Positions 59,538 to 64,000 of a DNA stretch of 64,000 nt are shown here, piece by piece (the first letter of the stretch is position 1; each line of letters begins with the position of its first letter). The notes beneath the pieces were generated by a model that was given only the letters and a program-made list of their open reading frames with translations, ran no database searches and was not told the origin of the DNA. The stretch is from contig JABYQQ010000003.1 of assembly GCA_022605405.1 (NCBI GenBank), forward strand, positions 434,001-498,000, read 5' to 3'. The translations under genes and the position numbers were made by a program. Source of the DNA: Earliella scabrosa. Taxonomy: Eukaryota > Basidiomycota > Agaricomycetes > Polyporales > Polyporaceae.

Positions 59538-61065
59538 TTACATATCGAGTGCCAGGTTTGCCATCTTCAAAACGCCTTCCTTGGTCTTGTTGCCTGCGAT
59601 TACGCTGTAAATCGTGTTCCCGAAGAGAGCAGAAGGAAATATCAGACATACCGCCGATGAATCCGCTGGCGTGGACGAAGATGCAGCCGTCGACCCCCGA
59701 GAGCTTCGAGAGGTCGTCGTCACGAACTCCACGCCATTGCTCCGGCAAAGCCTTCCTGCTCTCAAAACTCTCCGGTGCGATGGGCACAGCCTGAATGCGC
59801 CAGTTGCCCCCGAACTCATCCGGGTAGAGGACGTAGAGCGGCTTCTCGGCCTCGGGGATGCCAAGGGCGCTCTCGAGCTCGAAGAGGTGCTCCTGCAAGG
59901 CAAATGAGTGATCCACAACGTGACAGATGTATGAGTGCTCGTCGTACCTTCCAAGGGGCGAACTGTTCGAACAGAATGATGCGGCCTTGCTCGTCCACTT
60001 GCTTGCGCTTCTCAAGAGCGGCGACTACCAGGTCACGCGCCGGGAGCCAGGCGTTTGCATAGTAGTCGAGCCTGTCCAAAAATTCCGTCCCGACCAGGGC
60101 AGAAGCCTGTAGGAACTTGGCCTGTACATCATATTCCGTTGAGTACACGAATCACAACAACATAGAAGAAGGGAGAACTCACATCGACAGTTTGTGCGTC
60201 AGCAGGCTCGTTCCAAGCAGGGTTGAGATACCCAACGCGGGCAGACACGTCCGTCCTGACTCTGTACTTTGGCTTCAAATCGGTTGGATACTGGTTGACG
60301 CCGTTGTCAATGCCGTCGATGGCCTCGATGAATTCCTTGTACAACTTCAACCACAAAGTGTCGACCTTTGGGTCATCCTGGCGAACCTGCAGGCGGTTTG
60401 CGATTATTTCCTTGCCGAAGTGCCTGAAGTGATACAAGGCGCAACGGGTCAGGTCACGGTCTTGCTTTCATGCATGGGAATGGAAAGGGTGTAAAGGTCG
60501 GATTGAACCACAGTGTACTCACTTGTAGACCAGTCCAGCAGAAGACAACTTCGTGTCAAAACCGTGGCCAAACACCTCCGTGAATCCCCTCTGGTGATGG
60601 TCGAACCGTTGCGTCGTTTCGTCATACACCCCACCGACATCAACTACGATGTCACAGGTGTTCAAGATAGCGGGGTCACGACTCCGCTTCAGTCCTGTGG
60701 TGGGGGGTGGTAAGGGAAAAGTGAAGGTGTGTTGCAGACAAGTAGGCACCTGCGTCTGCGTAGGCAATTGTCCTCTTCAGGAGGAAGACCGCAAGAGCCT
60801 CGTCGCAGTGGAATGTGCCGTTGTGCGTCCCAATGACCTACACGAAGGAAGCGTCATCCATCTACTCATGCTGAAGAAGTGTGTCCTTGCGAACCTTAGT
60901 GGAGTCCATCTTCAGCTTCTTGGTTGGGTGTTCTTCTGTCGACATAAGCCTGAGGTACAGCGACTTGGTGGTTACAGTTGCTGATCGCACTCGGTGAGAC
61001 GAAACGGTTAGAGAGCAAGAGCTAAGAGAACGGCAGAGGTGGATGGAGGATCTGTACATGTACAT
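59538..61065 (-). CDS. MYG1: MYG1 family exonuclease (UPF0160), with alternative upstream start
   Basis: DHH-type phosphoesterase reported in other eukaryotes to process RNA in nucleus and mitochondria. Core start at 60945: MSTEEHPTKKLKMDSTKVRK, then the VIGTHNGTFHCDEALAVFLL metal site, CDIVVDVGGVYDETTQRFDH with HQRGF (DHH-like), GFDTKLSSAGLVYKHFGKEI, VDTLWLKLYKEFIEAIDGID, NGVNQYPTDLKPKYRVRTDV, DYYANAWLPARDLVVAALEK, RIILFEQFAPWKEHLFELE, PEQWRGVRDDDLSKLSGVDG, CIFVHASGFIGG and a final exon NKTKEGVLKMANLALDM. An in-frame ATG at 61065 adds MYMYRSSIHLCRSLSSCSLT and 20 more residues, rich in Arg/Ser and free of acids. Coordinates include this longer form. Confidence 0.9.
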
Positions 61066-61406
61066 CGATCGAGAAGTCTTCTCCGAGTCTCACGGACACC
61101 TTTTGGGATAGCCTGCCAAGGCCGCTAGCGTCGACTCCGAGTCTACGTAGCCGTCCCAAGATCAAGATCTCAACCGTTGACAGAATCATTAACGCGATCT
61201 ATGTTTGGATGTAAAGAAAGAATGCGAACGAAGAGCGAGGACATGCGAGAGCACAAGAACTACCGCACACATCCAGGCTGCAGTCCAAGTGCGCACATAC
61301 AGTAAGTAGCGGTGATGTCCGTGAGGGTCATACAAATTGTCCATGCGAATGACGATGCGAGAGTACGATGCGATCCACCACAAAATCCACCAAGAATACC
61401 CGCAGG
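61066..61406. other. Intergenic region upstream of MYG1
   Basis: About 340 bp between MYG1 and the end of the glycine-rich protein gene, both on minus. No gene or repeat seen. Confidence 0.55.
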
Positions 61407-62093
61407 CTACAACACCAACAAAGCCGCACCTGCAGCAACACCTGTGATTCCGACGAACATGAGGTTGGCGTGGTGCGCCAGAGCGGCGGCGATATAATCA
61501 TCGTCCGGACCATATACGCCGCCTGGAGCGGTCGCTCCCGGAACCGGTGCACCACCACGCAGGGCAGTTCCTCCGCCATCTATGCTCGCAGGTGCGGTAG
61601 TTGGAGGGGGAAGAGAGGACGAAGTCTTGCTGGGCTGGTTCCCTTGGCCACCACCAGTCGTTCCTCCCGGAGGATTGATCGTGCTTGTGCGAAGGACGGT
61701 GGATGTTACGGGAGTGAAAACGCGATCGCGACCAAGAGTGGAGGTCGTAAATATGTTGGTAATGACTGTGATGGATGGGGAGGGTGAACCAGTGGCACTA
61801 CCGGTGTTGCCGTTGCCATTGCCAGAGCCGGAGGAGGATTGAGGATTGTCGTTACCACCGCCCGTTGTAGCAGGAGAATTAGTGGGACCTCCGTTCCCTC
61901 CGCTTCCCCCAGTTCCTCCGTTCCCGCCGTTACCACCATTGCCACCATTGCCACCATTTGCGGTTGTGGTGTCCTATAAAAGGGAGACAGTGCGGAGTTA
62001 GCGAGAGACGTGAGAGTGCGATGCGGATGTACGCACTTGGGCAACGGCAAGGAGAGGAAGAAGGAGGCAGGCCAAGATGTATGCGCAACGCAT
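61407..62093 (-). CDS. Glycine/Ser/Thr-rich cell-surface protein, probable GPI anchor
   Basis: Two exons encode about 210 residues. Exon 1 is the signal peptide MRCAYILACLLLPLLAVAQ. After a GTGCGT...TATAG intron the mature part begins DTTTANGGNGGNGGNGGNGG, continues through Ser/Gly/Asn-rich sequence (SSSGSGNGNGNTGSATGS), a short threonine-rich beta stretch SITVITNIFTTSTLG, a Pro/Gly region and GGVYGPDDDYIAAALAHHAN, ending in the hydrophobic tail MFVGITGVAAGAALLVL. This is the layout of fungal GPI-anchored or wall-linked proteins. No enzymatic domain. It would depend on the pathway of GPI2, also in this window. Confidence 0.8.
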
Positions 62094-62382
62094 GATGTCG
62101 TGGAGAGGTCGAGAGCGAAGGAGAGATGGCAGGCGTGCCCGTACGAGCTCGACTGAGTCTACTTGCAGGCGTCGACTGGCGTTGAATGGTCGTGGTGAGG
62201 GAGGTTTGGCGGCAATTCCCGACGCCGCACACGGCGCAGGTGCTATGAGCGTCTAGCTGATGGCTGGGCAGACTTGTCGCCGGTGCGGACGGCGCGACCC
62301 CGCATTCCGGGGTATTTCCTAGGCCCTCTTGACCTTGGTCGGTTCCTGTACTGTGAGTCTGTCCTCTTCCCCTCCTTTCCCC

Positions 62383-63850
62383 ATGTCGCCCTCACCTCTT
62401 TCCCCGAACGTTGTGCACGTTCTCCTTCAGTATATCTCGCCCCCGTCCCAGCTTACTCAGCCCATACCACCGCATCTGGTGTCCAAAACTCTTCTGCAAC
62501 GCCACCACTTCCTCCACCTTACCCCGGAGCAGCCAGACGAGTATCTATGCTGGCCTTCTTCCCCGGAGAAGAAGCAGCAGATCATCGAACTCCTCGAATC
62601 TCGTCCTCGACCGGTCGATGACGATCAGCCCGCCGCCTATCCCATACAGTATTCATTTGATGGTGAAGACTTCTTCGCCCATGTCGACCTCTCCTATGAT
62701 TCTGGTGAAGGGCCGAGAATCATCCTACAATGGGACGAAGCTGGAGAGTGGAAATATCATAACACGGACTTAATGCCCTTCCCGCCGGGTGCGCGTCCCA
62801 ACCTTGAGGACGTGCTCGTACCGCCGCCGCCTCCTCACCCGGTGTCCCTGCATCCCTTCTCCACTTCATCATACTCCCGCACATTCGAAGCAAACGATCT
62901 TCAGGAGGACAGCGATGACGACGACTACTGGAATGCATACGGCTCCACGGACATGGGCGACAGCCTCTATGGCGACGCAGTTCCAAGCTCTGCGAAAGAA
63001 ACCGCTTCGTCAGAAGACGCTTACTGGGCCCAGTATGCCTCCGTGCAAGGTTAGTCAGAAATTCCTGTCGATCATTCCTCCGCCAGACCAGCTGTGCAGG
63101 GGTCTTTGACCGCCTTAAGTCAAACGTCATTAACAACCGTTCTCACACCCACTCATTACAGGCACTGCGGACTCTACTATACCTTCTCCGATGCCCCAAG
63201 GCCGCCGTAAAGCCTTGCCCGCTATGCAGCAAGAAGACAGCAACATTACCGACTCTCCGGTCCCCTTACCCGTCCCTGTCCGCGTTCCATCCGAGGATAC
63301 GTATGCGGAGCCGCTGCCCATTCCCGCGTCGATCATGCCTCGACCTAGAAGCAACTCGAGATGGGACCCGGCTTCTCCGAGAGCGCTGGCGCATCTTCTG
63401 TCCACAATCTCTCCTCGGGAGAGTCCAGCCGAAAGCCCTGCGCCGGGCGCGTCTTTCGACGTCGAGGAAGACTTGAGTTCCCCAACTATCGGGGGCAGTG
63501 ACGACTCAGACCTGTCGTCTCCACCCGCGCTTGGCCTCCAGGGAACAGACGTCGTAGGAATGTCAGCTTCGACAGCTGTGAACGAACCGCTGACTCAGAA
63601 CGCGGCGCTCTCAGCGTTCATGGACGGTACCCGCGGCATGCCGTCTGCGTTGGTCGGTATGGGTATCGACTCGCTCGGTGCGCCCAGTGAGGAAGATGAG
63701 GATGAAGCCGATCTCCGTGCTGCCCTGGAGGGGGTGTGGAAAATGTGGAAGAAGACGCGGAGGAGGGAGCTTGCGTCCGCCGACATGGGAGGTTGTGAAG
63801 CAAGAGACGTCTTCTTGCGGACAGCACAGCATGTGGTGGACAGGGCGTAG
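62383..63850 (+). CDS. Conserved hypothetical acidic protein
   Basis: Two exons encode about 455 residues. The N-terminal block (MSPSPLSPNVVHVLLQYISP, then HLVSKTLLQRHHFLHLTPEQ, PDEYLCWPSSPEKKQQIIEL) is ordered and hydrophobic; AAYPIQYSFDGEDFFAHVDL, RIILQWDEAGEWKYHNTDLM follow. The rest is Ser/Pro/Asp-rich with an EDSDDDDYWNAYGSTDMGD motif repeated in looser form as EDAYWAQYASVQG. Exon 2 has another ordered segment near the end (EADLRAALEGVWKMWKKTRR) and finishes FLRTAQHVVDRA. No signal peptide or membrane span. I recognise the DDDYWNAYG style from uncharacterised basidiomycete proteins but know no function. The first ATG at 62383 was chosen. Confidence 0.78.
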
Positions 63851-64000
63851 TTGGCAGGGTGGGCAGATCGCAAGCGCGAAGGTACTGGTACCCCGCATAC
63901 ACGAGCTCTACATACGTAGTTTGCCTGGCATTGTATTATAGCGTCACCGGGATCGTGTACATGTATTTTTGACATCTTGTCATAGGTCATGGCAAGGTTG

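Noticed and set aside
1..64000. Biosynthetic cluster, mating-type locus, mobile element or defence system
   Set aside because: No polyketide/NRPS/terpene core enzyme, homeodomain pair, pheromone receptor, transposase, reverse transcriptase or repeated flanks were seen; gene content is dispersed housekeeping plus cell-surface proteins.

Overview
This window is a stretch of a filamentous basidiomycete nuclear genome, most likely an agaricomycete and possibly a polypore. Four things point there: GC-rich DNA; intron-dense genes with mostly 50-100 nt GT-AG introns; genes packed on both strands without operons; and a priA-type cysteine-rich secreted protein, a family I know from mushroom-forming fungi. 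I could support 27 protein-coding genes. I saw no rRNA, tRNA, CRISPR array, intact transposon, plasmid or phage feature. Coordinates for each CDS run from start codon to stop codon and include introns.

Layout. 0-8.4 kb: transaldolase (-), a large GT41 O-GlcNAc transferase homologue (+) and a small AGTRAP-like membrane protein (-). 8.6-16.5 kb: REV3, the catalytic subunit of DNA polymerase zeta (-), and glucose-6-phosphate 1-epimerase (-). 16.5-18.6 kb is a gene-poor gap. 18.6-25.4 kb: PP2A scaffold subunit, priA-like protein and a small secreted proprotein (all +). 25.5-33 kb: UPF0132-like membrane protein (-), RPS24 (+), ARP1 centractin (-), a cysteine-rich single-span protein (+), a small putatively myristoylated protein (+) and GPI2/PIG-C (+). 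33-34.8 kb is a convergent intergenic gap with several (CG)n tracts.

34.8-48 kb is a run of four minus-strand genes: bZIP factor, APC4, DRS1 helicase, and a RasGEF carrying a GTPase-like domain. 48.8-52.4 kb: MARVEL-like protein and MFSD1-like transporter (+). 52.6-64 kb: a conserved unknown (-), RPL15 (+), a GPI-anchored GH16 glucanase-like enzyme (+), a SurE-type phosphatase (-), MYG1 exonuclease (-), a glycine-rich cell-surface protein (-) and an acidic unknown (+).

The genes do not form a pathway. They are housekeeping functions (translation, pentose phosphate and sugar metabolism, cell-cycle control, ribosome biogenesis, dynein/dynactin, GPI synthesis, translesion synthesis) interleaved with cell-wall and secreted proteins. 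I found no convincing new multi-gene system. The most notable signals are in gene structure: two consecutive 9-nt microexons through the catalytic region of the O-GlcNAc transferase, two probable GC-AG introns in the SurE gene, a RasGEF fused to a degenerate small GTPase, and a second upstream start in MYG1 that adds a mitochondrial-type leader.
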